Source: Nesterenkonia cremea
Lineage (GTDB): Bacteria > Actinomycetota > Actinomycetes > Actinomycetales > Micrococcaceae
Direction of reading: 5' to 3'
Assembly (NCBI RefSeq): GCF_014642675.1
Contig: NZ_BMIS01000001.1
Coordinates: 1-64,000 of the forward strand
DNA length: 64,000 nucleotides
Within the stretch, counting starts at the first letter, position 1; each line of letters starts with the position of its first letter. The notes beneath the pieces are model-generated. The model did no database searches. It was given only the letters and a program-made list of their open reading frames with translations, and had not been told where the DNA came from. Both the position numbers and the translations under genes were made by a program. Shown here piece by piece: positions 43,489 through 51,754 of this stretch.

Positions 43489-44511
43489 TCACCGGTGGAT
43501 CTTCTTGAGGCACGCAGCGATATCGCGGCGCTCACTGGCCATCAGGTGCAGGCCCAGATCCTGGGAAAGCCCTTCGAACATCCCCAGCCCCTGGACGCTG
43601 TTGCCCGCTCCATCCAGACGCGGAGCGAAGGAGGCCAGCCCCACCTGGCCCGGCAGCACGCCGATGATCCCGCCGGAGATACCTGACTTCGCGGGAATCC
43701 CGATGCGTGCCAGCCACTCGCCGGAGGCGTCATACATGCCGCAGGTGGCCATCACACTCAGCGTCTGGCGGGCGGCGTGCTCAGAGATCACTCGCCGTCC
43801 CGTCTCCGGATGCAGTCCGTTGTTCGCCAAGGTGGCCGCCATGCGGGCGGCGTCCTGGACCGTCACCAGCACCGCGCACTGCTCGTTGTAGCCCAGCACC
43901 ACCTCCTCAGGCGGCCCCTCGAGCACCTCATGACTGGTGAGCATATGCGCGATGGCCAGGTTCCTGTGGCTGAAGGAGTCCGCAGTCTCCCAGTCGATCG
44001 CCAGATCGCGTCCGGCGAAGGCGCTGAGTCCGGCCAGGATGCGCGCGCTGCGACGCCGGACCTGCTCAGTCCGCTCGAGGCGTTCGGGCCCCGGCGCATG
44101 CGGCTCATAGCTCGCCCAGTCCACCAGATGGTGGGTGGCGATGGCGCCGGCGTTGATCATGGGGTTCAGGGGCCGGGCGGTCTCGCCCTCCAGGGACAGC
44201 TCGTTGAACGCCTCTCCGGAAGGCTCCATGCCGACAGCCTGCTGCACCTGACCCATCCCGACGTCGTCGATGGCCAGCGCATAGACGAAAGGCTTGGAGA
44301 TCGACTGGATGGTGAAGAGGTGCTGATCATCGCCGGCGGAGTACTCCTCGCCCTGTGCAGTGGCCACAGCCAAGGCGTGCCGAAGCGCACCAGAGCCGCC
44401 GAGCTCCGGCAGCTCCGCCGCGATCGCTCCGCTGGTGTCCCGGCCGCAGTCGCGGAGAACCTTCGCGAGATAATCGGGGACGCTGTCATACTCTCCTGCC
44501 GGTGTGCTCAT
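43489..44511 (-). CDS. glsA: Glutaminase
   Basis: 340 residues with the serine beta-lactamase-like glutaminase fold. The SxxK nucleophile motif is in TIQSISKPFVYALA, and RPLNPMINAGAI, GYNEQCAVLVTVQDAARMAATLA, TCGMYDASGEWLARIGIPAK and KSGISGGIIGVLPG are all conserved. It releases ammonia from glutamine. GAGGGG precedes the ATG at 44511; a longer frame is rejected. The 156 bp from 44512 to the rplI terminator carry no other gene. Confidence 0.94.
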   Translation of the reverse strand: MSTPAGEYDSVPDYLAKVLRDCGRDTSGAIAAELPELGGSGALRHALAVATAQGEEYSAGDDQHLFTIQSISKPFVYALAIDDVGMGQVQQAVGMEPSGEAFNELSLEGETARPLNPMINAGAIATHHLVDWASYEPHAPGPERLERTEQVRRRSARILAGLSAFAGRDLAIDWETADSFSHRNLAIAHMLTSHEVLEGPPEEVVLGYNEQCAVLVTVQDAARMAATLANNGLHPETGRRVISEHAARQTLSVMATCGMYDASGEWLARIGIPAKSGISGGIIGVLPGQVGLASFAPRLDGAGNSVQGLGMFEGLSQDLGLHLMASERRDIAACLKKIHR

Positions 44512-44667
44512 GCCCCTCAGCGTATCCACCCCCGATCCGCGAGTGATCGACGGATCCCACATCATCGCGCGACATGCCGCAAGATGACACCCAGCTGTGG
44601 GGTCGGCAGAGCACTCACGGCAACGCAGGGAGGGTAGGGCACAGCTGCACAGTCCCAGCGCACAGCA

Positions 44668-44700
44668 AAGCGGCCCCGGGATCATATCCCGGGGCCGCTT
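44668..44700. terminator. Strong terminator after rplI
   Basis: A perfect 15-bp stem, AAGCGGCCCCGGGAT (44668-44682) and its complement (44686-44700), with a 3-nt loop. On the minus strand it is followed by TTTGC. It lies 52 bp beyond the rplI stop and ends the rpsF-ssb-rpsR-rplI transcript. Confidence 0.85.
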
Positions 44701-44752
44701 CTGCTCACTGCAGGATCAACCCTCAGCGAGGATCATCCCTCAGCGGTGATGT

Positions 44753-45205
44753 TCACTTCCCAGCGACGACCTGCAGGTCGACGGTGGCGGTCACATCGGC
44801 GTGCAGCTTCACCGTTGCGGTGTAGTTGCCGGTCGCCTTGATGCGCTCGGGGATCTCGACGGTGCGCTTGTCGATGGAGCCGAGGCCTGCGGCCTCAACG
44901 CCCTCAGCGACGTGAGCGGCGCCGACGGTGCCGAACAGACGACCGTTCTCGCCAGTCTTCACAACGATCTTGACCGGCTGGGACTGCAGCTTCTCAGCGA
45001 TCTGCTGCGCCTCCTCGACGGTCGCGATCTCGCGGGCCTGACGGGCCGCGCGGATACGCTCGACATCCTTCTCGCCGCCCTTGCTCCACGTCAGTGCGTA
45101 GCCGCGAGGCAGCAGGTAGTTGCGTGCGTAGCCGTTCTTGACCTCGACGACGTCGCCGGCAGCGCCGAGACCGGTCACTTCCTGAGTCAGGATGAGCTTT
45201 GCCAT
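44753..45205 (-). CDS. rplI: 50S ribosomal protein L9
   Basis: 150 residues. The N-terminal domain has the L9 signature ([28 protein letters not shown]), then the long connecting helix and the C-terminal rRNA-binding domain ([10 protein letters not shown]). It is the last gene of the rpsF operon. dnaB, which usually follows, is 7 kb further on. Confidence 0.97.
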   Translation of the reverse strand: MAKLILTQEVTGLGAAGDVVEVKNGYARNYLLPRGYALTWSKGGEKDVERIRAARQAREIATVEEAQQIAEKLQSQPVKIVVKTGENGRLFGTVGAAHVAEGVEAAGLGSIDKRTVEIPERIKATGNYTATVKLHADVTATVDLQVVAGK

Positions 45206-45233
45206 GGTGTGTTCCTTTCCTTCCTCAGTCCGA

Positions 45234-45473
45234 TCAGCCGCGGCCAGCGCCGGAGTAAGGCAGCAGGGCCACCTCGCGGGCGTTCTTGATCGCCTGAGCG
45301 ATCTTCCGCTGCTCCTGGACGGACACGCCGGTCACTCGGCGTGCGCGGATCTTGCCTCGGTCGGAAATGAACTTCCGCAGCAGGGCGGTGTCCTTGTAGT
45401 CGATGACCTTGATGTCAGCAGCCTTCAGCGGGTTCGCCTTGGGCTTCGGCTTCTTCAGTTCAGCCTTTGCCAT
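45234..45473 (-). CDS. rpsR: 30S ribosomal protein S18, zinc-independent form
   Basis: 79 residues. [18 protein letters not shown] and [20 protein letters not shown] are the conserved core. There are no cysteines at all, so it is the C-minus (zinc-free) form; actinobacteria often hold a second, zinc-binding copy elsewhere. It binds S6 in the 30S platform, and the S6:S18 pair is the likely ligand of the leader before rpsF. Confidence 0.97.
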   Translation of the reverse strand: MAKAELKKPKPKANPLKAADIKVIDYKDTALLRKFISDRGKIRARRVTGVSVQEQRKIAQAIKNAREVALLPYSGAGRG

Positions 45474-45542
45474 CGTGGTGCTCCTTCTCTGTATGGAGCC
45501 CGCACTGGGTGCGGGATGGTGAATAGATTCAGTGGTGCAGGA

Positions 45543-46103
45543 TCAGAACGGGGGTTCGCTGCTGCCCGGGGTGTCCCAGCTTCCGCCGCCGGAGGGCTGT
45601 CCGCCCCACGGGTCGGCGCCGCCGTCGTTGCCCCAGCCGCCGGAGCTCTGCGCAGCACCGCCGCCGTTGAAGGAGTCGCCTCCTCCGAAGCCGCCGCCTG
45701 CTGCAGCACCTCCGCTGAAGCCACCGCCGCCGCCTCCACGGCCCTGGCGCTGGATGTTCGCCGTGGCGAAGCGCAGCGAGGGGCCGATCTCGTCGACGTC
45801 GAGCTCCCAGGAGGTCCGGTTCTCGCCTTCCTTGGTCTGGAAGGAACGGGCCTTCAGGCGGCCCTGGGCGATCACGCGGGTGCCCTTGGTCAGGGATTCC
45901 GCAGCGTTCTCAGCTGCTTCACGCCAGAGCGAGCAGCGGACGAACAGCGTTTCGCCGTCCTTCCACTCGTTCGCCTGCCGGTCGAAGAACCGGGGCGTCG
46001 AGGCGATGACGAAGTTCGAGACCGCGGCACCGGAGGGGGTGAAGCGGAGCTCGGGATCTGCCGTCAGGTTCCCGACAACGGTGATGATGGTTTCGCCTGC
46101 CAT
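45543..46103 (-). CDS. ssb: Single-stranded DNA-binding protein
   Basis: 186 residues. The OB fold occupies about the first 110 ([52 protein letters not shown]). A Gly-rich linker of about 60 residues and a short C-terminal SSEPPF tail follow; the tail keeps the PF end that recruits partners but is less acidic than the usual DDDIPF. It lies between rpsF and rpsR. Confidence 0.97.
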   Translation of the reverse strand: MAGETIITVVGNLTADPELRFTPSGAAVSNFVIASTPRFFDRQANEWKDGETLFVRCSLWREAAENAAESLTKGTRVIAQGRLKARSFQTKEGENRTSWELDVDEIGPSLRFATANIQRQGRGGGGGGFSGGAAAGGGFGGGDSFNGGGAAQSSGGWGNDGGADPWGGQPSGGGSWDTPGSSEPPF

Positions 46104-46146
46104 GCTCTGTACCTGCTTTCGAGTGGTGTACCCAGGTGTCGCCTGG

Positions 46147-46446
46147 TCAGGCGACCTTGAACTCTTCGGGACGGACGATCTTGGTGCGCAGGATCGTCTC
46201 GTTCAGACGCAGCAGGCGATCAAGCTCTGCCGATGCTGCGGGGGTGGCGTGGAAGTTCACGACGGCGTAGATCGCCTCGGTCTTCTTCTGGATCTCGTAC
46301 GCCAGGCGACGACGTCCCCAGACGTCGATCTCGTCCACGGAGCCGCCGTCCTTCTTGACGACCTCCATGTACTTGGTGAGAGTCGGTTCCACAGTGCGCT
46401 CATCCACCTCGGGGTCGACGAGCACCATCAGTTCATAGTGACGCAT
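46147..46446 (-). CDS. rpsF: 30S ribosomal protein S6
   Basis: 99 residues. [36 protein letters not shown] and [14 protein letters not shown] are conserved. The ATG at 46446 has AGGAGGT upstream, and that site is paired in the predicted leader structure (46457-46500). It is the first gene of rpsF-ssb-rpsR-rplI. Confidence 0.97.
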   Translation of the reverse strand: MRHYELMVLVDPEVDERTVEPTLTKYMEVVKKDGGSVDEIDVWGRRRLAYEIQKKTEAIYAVVNFHATPAASAELDRLLRLNETILRTKIVRPEEFKVA

Positions 46447-46456
46447 GAGTGAACCC

Positions 46457-46500
46457 ACCTCCTTCGGTCTTGCGGTCACGGGATTTCCGTAACAGGAGGT
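46457..46500 (-). ncRNA. Candidate S6:S18-binding leader of rpsF
   Basis: On the minus strand ACCTCCT pairs with the ribosome site AGGAGGT (P1, 46494-46500 with 46457-46463). Inside it GTTACGG pairs with CCGTGAC around a 5-nt loop (P2, 46487-46493 with 46475-46481). The 3' side between P2 and P1 is unpaired and contains CCG. This is the architecture known for the S6:S18 mRNA motif, in which the CCG mimics the 16S rRNA site and the proteins repress their own operon. The call rests on structure and place, not on a model search. Confidence 0.65.
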
Positions 46501-46517
46501 TCAATCGATCACGTAGA

Positions 46518-46536
46518 TCTGCCCATCATGGGCAGA
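46518..46536. promoter_or_regulatory. 19-bp palindrome upstream of the rpsF leader
   Basis: TCTGCCCAT and ATGGGCAGA flank a single C. The arms are perfect, but the 1-nt centre is too tight for a simple RNA hairpin, so a DNA-bound dimeric regulator of the ribosomal operon, or a terminator for the gene behind with a few opened pairs, are both possible. Confidence 0.45.
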
Positions 46537-46590
46537 CAACCCGGCAATCTTACCGCCTCTGAGGTGCTGCCGCGAACCTGCAGGTCAGAC

Positions 46591-48063
46591 TCAGAAGGCA
46601 CCCACAGCCAGCACCAGCGGAATCAGCGCGGCAGTGACCAGCACCGGAATCACCAGGGACACCACGCCCACATCCTTATAGGACTCACGGTGGGTCATTC
46701 CACACACCAGAAGCAGGGTGATGACCGCCCCGTTGTGGGGCATCGAGTCCAGTCCTCCGGAGGCCATGGCGGTGATCCTATGCATCGCCTCCATCGTGAT
46801 CCCCTGGTCCGCGGCCATGGCCTTCAGATCATCGCCCAAGGCATTGAGCGCGATCGTCATGCCACCTGAGGCCGAACCGGTCACACCGGCGATCGTCGAG
46901 GTCGACACCGCCGAGGTCACCAACGCGTTCTCCGAGATCCCGAAGATCCCGTCGCGGATGATCGCGAAGGCCGCCAGGGAGGCGATGACTGCGCCGTAGC
47001 CCACCTCGGAGGCCGTGTTGAAGATCGGCATCAGCGAGTCCTTCGCACCCTGGGTCACTTCGGAGAGGATCCGGCGAAGGTTTCGGATGTTCAGCAGCAG
47101 GATGCTCAGGATCGCTCCGAGCATCGCGCACAGGACCGCCCAGACCCCGCTGCGCTCTCCCAGGCTGGTCTCATAGTCGCCCAGATAGTCCCAGTCCATG
47201 GCAGGGAACAGCAGGACCGTGCACCCGAAGTTGATCACGAAGACCAGCAGGATCGGGATGAACGGCACCAGATGGTTCGGCGGGGTCAGCGCCGGCGCCT
47301 GGTCGGCGTCGGGCTGTGCTGCGGTGCGCGGAGGTTGTGAACTCGAAACAGCGGCGCCGGGCCCTGCGGACTGGGTTCGGGCCGCGGCCGCGACGGCACG
47401 GCGCTCGGCGTCGGTGGGGTCGGGGAAGGCCTCCCCGGCCGCCGACAGACTGCGCTTGCGCCGCTCGAGCCAGAGCATCCCCAGGATGAAGATGACGGTG
47501 CCGCCGAGGATGCCCGCCCCGGGAGCGGCGAAGGTGTTGGTCTCGAAGGCCTGCCCCGGAATGATGTTCTGCACCTGCGGGCTGCCCGGCAGCGCGGTCA
47601 TCGTGAAGGTCAGCATGCCGTGGGCGATGGCGCCTGGGATCAGCCGTCGCGGGATCCCCGCCTGACGGAACAGCTCCCGCGCCAACGGGAACATCACGAA
47701 GACGACGACGAACACGCTGATCCCGCCGTAGGTCAGCAGCGCCGTGGTCAGCACAGTGGCCAACATCGCACGCTTGGAACCGACCCAGCGAGTGATCACA
47801 GTGGCCAGATCGGTGGCGTAGCCCGATACGGTCATCAGCTTGCCGAAGATGGCACCGGTCAGGAACAGCGGAAAGTACTGCGCCACGAAGTCCGCCAGCG
47901 CCGGCATGAAGGTGTCGGTGTAGTTGACCAGCACCGGCGCCCCGGAGAAGAGCATGGCCACCAGAGCGCACAGTGGGGCGGCGATGATGATCGACATCCC
48001 GCGGTAGGCCAGGGTGATGAGCAGCGCCAGGGACAGCAGAATTCCGAAGAGACCGAGAATCAC
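46591..48063 (-). CDS. GntP-family permease
   Basis: 490 residues and about 12 hydrophobic segments. YGGISVFVVVFVMFPLARELF, HGMLTFTMTALPGSPQVQNI and AAMASGGLDSMPHNGAVITL-like sequence (read as MASGGLDSMPHNGAVITLL) are typical of the gluconate/3-hydroxybutyrate permease group. A GTG start with GAGGAGGAG before it is clear. As the third gene after mmsB and mmsA, it probably imports 3-hydroxyisobutyrate or a similar hydroxy acid; this is inference. A variable Ala/Gln-rich cytoplasmic loop sits at about residues 210-265. Confidence 0.88.
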   Translation of the reverse strand: MILGLFGILLSLALLITLAYRGMSIIIAAPLCALVAMLFSGAPVLVNYTDTFMPALADFVAQYFPLFLTGAIFGKLMTVSGYATDLATVITRWVGSKRAMLATVLTTALLTYGGISVFVVVFVMFPLARELFRQAGIPRRLIPGAIAHGMLTFTMTALPGSPQVQNIIPGQAFETNTFAAPGAGILGGTVIFILGMLWLERRKRSLSAAGEAFPDPTDAERRAVAAAARTQSAGPGAAVSSSQPPRTAAQPDADQAPALTPPNHLVPFIPILLVFVINFGCTVLLFPAMDWDYLGDYETSLGERSGVWAVLCAMLGAILSILLLNIRNLRRILSEVTQGAKDSLMPIFNTASEVGYGAVIASLAAFAIIRDGIFGISENALVTSAVSTSTIAGVTGSASGGMTIALNALGDDLKAMAADQGITMEAMHRITAMASGGLDSMPHNGAVITLLLVCGMTHRESYKDVGVVSLVIPVLVTAALIPLVLAVGAF

Positions 48064-48133
48064 AGCTCCTCCTCAAGGGCATGCCTGTCCGGGGCCCGAC
48101 GGCGCGCACGGCCGCCGGCCCCCGGTCGGCCGA

Positions 48134-49660
48134 TCAGTGGGTGGGGAATCCGAGGCTGATCTGTGATTCGCTGGGCTCGGGCCAGCGTCGGGTGACCACC
48201 TTCCGCCGGGTATAGAAGTTGAAGGCCTCAGGTCCGTACATATGGGTGTCGCCGAACAACGAGTCCTTCCAACCGCCGAAGCTGAAGGCGCCCACCGGCA
48301 CCGGGATCGGCACGTTGATGCCCACCATCCCGACCTCGATGTCGAACTCGAACTCGCGGGCGGTCTTCCCGTCGCGGGTGAAGACCGCCGTGCCGTTGGC
48401 GTAGCGGTTGGAGTTGATCAGCTCCACGGCCTCGTCGTAGCTCTCCACACGCACTACGGAGAGCACCGGACCGAAGATCTCATCGTCGTAGACCGACATC
48501 CCGGGCTTCACGTGGTCCAGCAGCGTGGGGCCGACGAAGTAGCCCTCCCCGTCGAAGGACCAGTCGCGGCCGTCCACCACGACCTCGGCCCCTTCCCCCG
48601 CGGCGCCGGCCACATAGCCGGTGACCCGCTTCAGGGCCTCCGCGGTGATCAGCGGCCCCATCTCGGAGCTGGGATCGGTGCCGTCTCCCACGGTCAGCCT
48701 ACGGGCGCGGTCGCGGACCTTCTCCACCAGCTCATCGGCGATATCTCCGACGGCGACGGCCACAGACACTGCCATGCACCGCTCCCCCGCGGACCCATAG
48801 GCTGCGCTGACGGCCGCGTCCGCGGCCGAGTCCAGGTCGGCGTCGGGCATCACGACCATATGGTTCTTAGCTCCGCCGAGGGCCTGGACCCGCTTGCCCT
48901 GCTGCGCGCTGCGGGAGTAGATCTGTTCGGCGATCGGCGTGGAGCCCACAAAGGAGACCGCGCTGATGCCCTGATGATCCAGCAGCCCGTCCACCGCGGT
49001 CTTATCCCCGTGGACCACATTGAGGATGCCATCGGGCACCCCGGCGTCCTTGAAGGCCTGCGCCAGGAAGACTGCCGCCGAGGGATCGCGCTCCGAGGGC
49101 TTGAGGATCACTGCATTGCCCGCGGCGACGGCGGTCGTGACCATCCACAGCGGCACCATGGCCGGGAAGTTGAACGGGGTGATGCAGGCGACGACGCCGA
49201 GCGGCTGGCGCACCTGGTGGACGTCCAGTCCGCCGGCCACCTGTTCGGCATATTCACCTTTGAGGTGATGCATCAGGCCGGTGCAGAAGTCCACGTTCTC
49301 CAGTCCGCGGGTGATCTCGCCGTCGGCATCGGAGAGCACCTTGCCGTGTTCAGCGGTGATCAGGGCGGCCAGCTCCCCGCGGCGCTCCTGGAGGATCTGC
49401 CGGAGGGTGAACATGATCTGGCTGCGCTTGGCCAGCCCGGTGCTGCGCCAGGCCTTCTGAGCCTCGGCGGCTGCAGCCACCGCTCTCTCCACTGTGGCCG
49501 CATCGGCCAGGGTCAGCTGAGCAGCCTGCTGGCCGGTGGCCGGGTTGTAGACGGGGGCGTGCCGATCGGCGTCGGTGACGGTCTCACCGGCGATCACATG
49601 CCCGATGGTGGGCAGGGTGGCGACATCGTCCGCTGCGGGGTTCTCTGCGGTCTGCGTCAT
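48134..49660 (-). CDS. mmsA: CoA-acylating methylmalonate-semialdehyde dehydrogenase
   Basis: 508 residues. ITPFNFPAMVPLWM, GSTPIAEQIYSRSAQQGKRV, QALGGAKNHMVVMPDADLD and the nucleophile region GSAGERCMAVSVAV define the MmsA/IolA group, which lacks the general-base Glu of normal aldehyde dehydrogenases. It makes propionyl-CoA (from methylmalonate semialdehyde) or acetyl-CoA. It lies 14 bp after mmsB in the same operon, which indicates valine or 3-hydroxyisobutyrate breakdown. Confidence 0.94.
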   Translation of the reverse strand: MTQTAENPAADDVATLPTIGHVIAGETVTDADRHAPVYNPATGQQAAQLTLADAATVERAVAAAAEAQKAWRSTGLAKRSQIMFTLRQILQERRGELAALITAEHGKVLSDADGEITRGLENVDFCTGLMHHLKGEYAEQVAGGLDVHQVRQPLGVVACITPFNFPAMVPLWMVTTAVAAGNAVILKPSERDPSAAVFLAQAFKDAGVPDGILNVVHGDKTAVDGLLDHQGISAVSFVGSTPIAEQIYSRSAQQGKRVQALGGAKNHMVVMPDADLDSAADAAVSAAYGSAGERCMAVSVAVAVGDIADELVEKVRDRARRLTVGDGTDPSSEMGPLITAEALKRVTGYVAGAAGEGAEVVVDGRDWSFDGEGYFVGPTLLDHVKPGMSVYDDEIFGPVLSVVRVESYDEAVELINSNRYANGTAVFTRDGKTAREFEFDIEVGMVGINVPIPVPVGAFSFGGWKDSLFGDTHMYGPEAFNFYTRRKVVTRRWPEPSESQISLGFPTH

Positions 49661-49674
49661 GATGTGTCCTCTCG

Positions 49675-50622
49675 TCAGGCGGCGTCGGGGATGTCGCTCT
49701 CCGGCGTGTAGCCCGGGGCGGCCCCCTCCGGGGAGACGTATTTGGTGATGAGCGTGCAGTCCTTATGGCCCAGGCCCTCATCGGCGAGCGCCTGCAGCTG
49801 GGACTTGGCCAGCTCCGCGGCGGTCAGCCGCAGATCGGCCTCCGTACCGGCCTGGGTGGCCAGAGTGAGGTCCTTCAGGGCGAGGTCGGCGCGGAAGGTG
49901 GCGTCATAGTTGTTGTTGGCCGCCGCGCTCTCAACGATCCCCGGCACCGGGTACCAGGTCTTCTGTGCCCAGGACTGGCCTGAGGACACCGAGACGATGT
50001 CCCAGAAGACCTTCGGGTCCAGGCCCAGACGTTCGGCCAGCTGAGAGCCCTCGGAGGCGGCCATGATGCTGATGCCCAGCATCATGTTGTTGGCCAGCTT
50101 GGCGGCGATGCCGGCGCTGGCACCTCCGGCGGGGAAGGTGTTGCCGGCCATGGGCTCGATATAGGGCAGGGCCTGCTCCACGTCCTCGGCGCGGCCGCCC
50201 ACCATGAAGGTCAGCGTGGCGGCCTCCGCTCCGGAGATCCCGCCGGAGACGGGGGCGTCCACAAACCGGAGGCCGCGGGCCTCAGCCTCCCGGTGGCACC
50301 AGCGGGAGGTCTCGAAGTCCACGGTGGAGCTGTCGATCAGCAGCGTGTCCTGGGAGGCATGTTCGAAGATCCCGCCCTCACCGGCGTAGACCTCGCGGAC
50401 GTGCTGGCCGGCCGGGAGCATGGTGAAGACGACGTCGGCGCCCTGGACCGCCTCGGCGACGCCGGAGACGGGGGTGACACCGCGCTGCTGGGCGTCTCTG
50501 AGGCTGCGTTGGTCCAGGTCGACGCCGCGCACGCTGTGGCCGGCGTCGACGAGGTTGCCGGTCATGGGTCCGCCCATATTGCCCAGGCCGATCCAGCCGT
50601 AGTGGGTTGGTTTCTCGGTCAT
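49675..50622 (-). CDS. mmsB: 3-hydroxyisobutyrate dehydrogenase
   Basis: 315 residues of the beta-hydroxyacid dehydrogenase family. GWIGLGNMGGPMTGNLVDAG is the NAD-binding signature, FVDAPVSGGISGAEAATLTF the substrate-binding loop, and the catalytic Lys lies in GIAAKLANNMMLG. It oxidises 3-hydroxyisobutyrate to methylmalonate semialdehyde, the substrate of MmsA. AGGAGTGATCAGCG precedes the ATG. It is divergent from a LysR gene. Confidence 0.93.
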   Translation of the reverse strand: MTEKPTHYGWIGLGNMGGPMTGNLVDAGHSVRGVDLDQRSLRDAQQRGVTPVSGVAEAVQGADVVFTMLPAGQHVREVYAGEGGIFEHASQDTLLIDSSTVDFETSRWCHREAEARGLRFVDAPVSGGISGAEAATLTFMVGGRAEDVEQALPYIEPMAGNTFPAGGASAGIAAKLANNMMLGISIMAASEGSQLAERLGLDPKVFWDIVSVSSGQSWAQKTWYPVPGIVESAAANNNYDATFRADLALKDLTLATQAGTEADLRLTAAELAKSQLQALADEGLGHKDCTLITKYVSPEGAAPGYTPESDIPDAA

Positions 50623-50726
50623 CGCTGATCACTCCTGACGTGCTGGCGCTGTTGTGATGTGGATCACGCTAGTAGGCGGATCGTGTCGGATGAAGGCACA
50701 GTGGACCGGGGATTTTGCACCCATGG

Positions 50727-50742
50727 TGTGCATCTATGCACA
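50727..50742. promoter_or_regulatory. LysR-type operator between mmsB and lysR
   Basis: TGTGCATCTATGCACA has perfect 7-bp arms around CT. A further TTGCAC half-site lies at 50715-50720. It is 8 bp before the likely start of the divergent LysR gene, which suits autoregulation and control of mmsB. Confidence 0.6.
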
Positions 50743-50750
50743 CTGAGGCT

Positions 50751-51674
50751 ATGAATGCACCGGATCGCCGTGTGATGACCGACCATCTCGATGAGCTCAT
50801 GACGCTGCTGGCCGTGGCCCGGCTGGGCCGCTACACGACGGCCGCCGACTCGCTGGGCGTCAACCACTCCACCGTGTCCCGCCGGATCAGCTCCCTGGAG
50901 CGGGTGCTCGGCGGGCGCGTGATGCTGCGGGGGACCTCCGGCTGGGCGCTGACAGACCTCGGGCAGCGCGCGGTGGAGGCCGCGGAGAAGATCGAGGAGG
51001 CGATGGGTGGACTGACCGACCATGAACAGGACCACGCCGCCTTCACCGGCACCGTGCGTCTGGGCGCCCCCGACGCCTATTCGGTGCATATCGCGGCGCC
51101 GGCCATGGCCGGACTCCTGCACCGCTATCCCCAGCTGAGCATCGAGAACATCAGTGCCACCCAGCGGGCCCGGCAGGTGCGCTCAGGGTTGGACCTGGAG
51201 GTGGTCGTGGAGAAGCCGGAGATCCGGCATGCCACCGCCTCACATCTGACCGACTACGCGCTGCGGCTCTACGCCACCCGGGAGTACCTGGAGCGAAACG
51301 GCACTCCGAGGACGGCGTCGGAGCTCTCTGCGCACCCGCTGAACTACTACGTGGAGTCCATCCTCACCGTGGATGACCTGGACCGCGCTGTGGCCCGCCT
51401 GCCGCGGATGCGCCGCGGCGTGGCCTCCACCAACATCCTCGCCCATGTCACCGCCACACTGGCCGGGGCCGGCATCGGCCTGCTGCCCGACTATGTGGCA
51501 CAGAAGGACCCCCGGCTGCATCCGGTGCTGGCTGAGGAGATCGCCCATCCGCTCTCCTACTGGGCCGTCATCCGCCCCGACGCGATGCGCAATCCCGCTG
51601 TGGAGGCGGTGTACCGCGCCCTGGCAGAGGCGGGGCCGGCGGTGCACACGCAGATCGCCCCAGGCTTCTCCTGA
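50751..51674 (+). CDS. LysR-family regulator of the mms operon
   Basis: 307 residues. The winged HTH reads MTLLAVARLGRYTTAADSLG and VNHSTVSRRISSLERVLG. The substrate domain has VRLGAPDAYSVHIAAPAMAG and GIGLLPDYVAQKDP. Starts at 50751 (GAGG only 3 nt away) and 50775 are both possible, and the palindrome at 50727-50742 ends just before. Divergence from mmsB makes it the probable activator of the valine/3-hydroxyisobutyrate genes. Its stop codon is within the terminator hairpin. Confidence 0.87.
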   Translation: MNAPDRRVMTDHLDELMTLLAVARLGRYTTAADSLGVNHSTVSRRISSLERVLGGRVMLRGTSGWALTDLGQRAVEAAEKIEEAMGGLTDHEQDHAAFTGTVRLGAPDAYSVHIAAPAMAGLLHRYPQLSIENISATQRARQVRSGLDLEVVVEKPEIRHATASHLTDYALRLYATREYLERNGTPRTASELSAHPLNYYVESILTVDDLDRAVARLPRMRRGVASTNILAHVTATLAGAGIGLLPDYVAQKDPRLHPVLAEEIAHPLSYWAVIRPDAMRNPAVEAVYRALAEAGPAVHTQIAPGFS

Positions 51675-51702
51675 GAATCGGCGATTTCGGCTGATTCTCA
51701 GG
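51670..51702. terminator. Terminator hairpin overlapping the lysR stop
   Basis: CCTGAGAATC (51670-51679) and GATTCTCAGG (51693-51702) form a perfect 10-bp stem with a 13-nt loop, and the TGA stop (51672-51674) lies in the first arm. Confidence 0.7.
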
Positions 51703-51721
51703 AAGAACCCGGGGCGATCCG
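51695..51721. repeat. Dispersed 27-bp repeat, copy B
   Basis: It matches 143-169 at 25 of 27 positions. Here its first 8 bases form the right arm of the terminator stem after the LysR gene. Both copies lie next to gene 3' ends. Confidence 0.5.
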
Positions 51722-51754
51722 GGCGCGCAGCGAGCGCGAGTCAGCCCAACCAGC

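Noticed and set aside
48064..48133. GC-rich inverted repeat between mmsA and the GntP gene as a terminator
   Set aside because: The pairing CGGCCG/CGGCCG is short, has no U-tract, and the three genes look like one operon.
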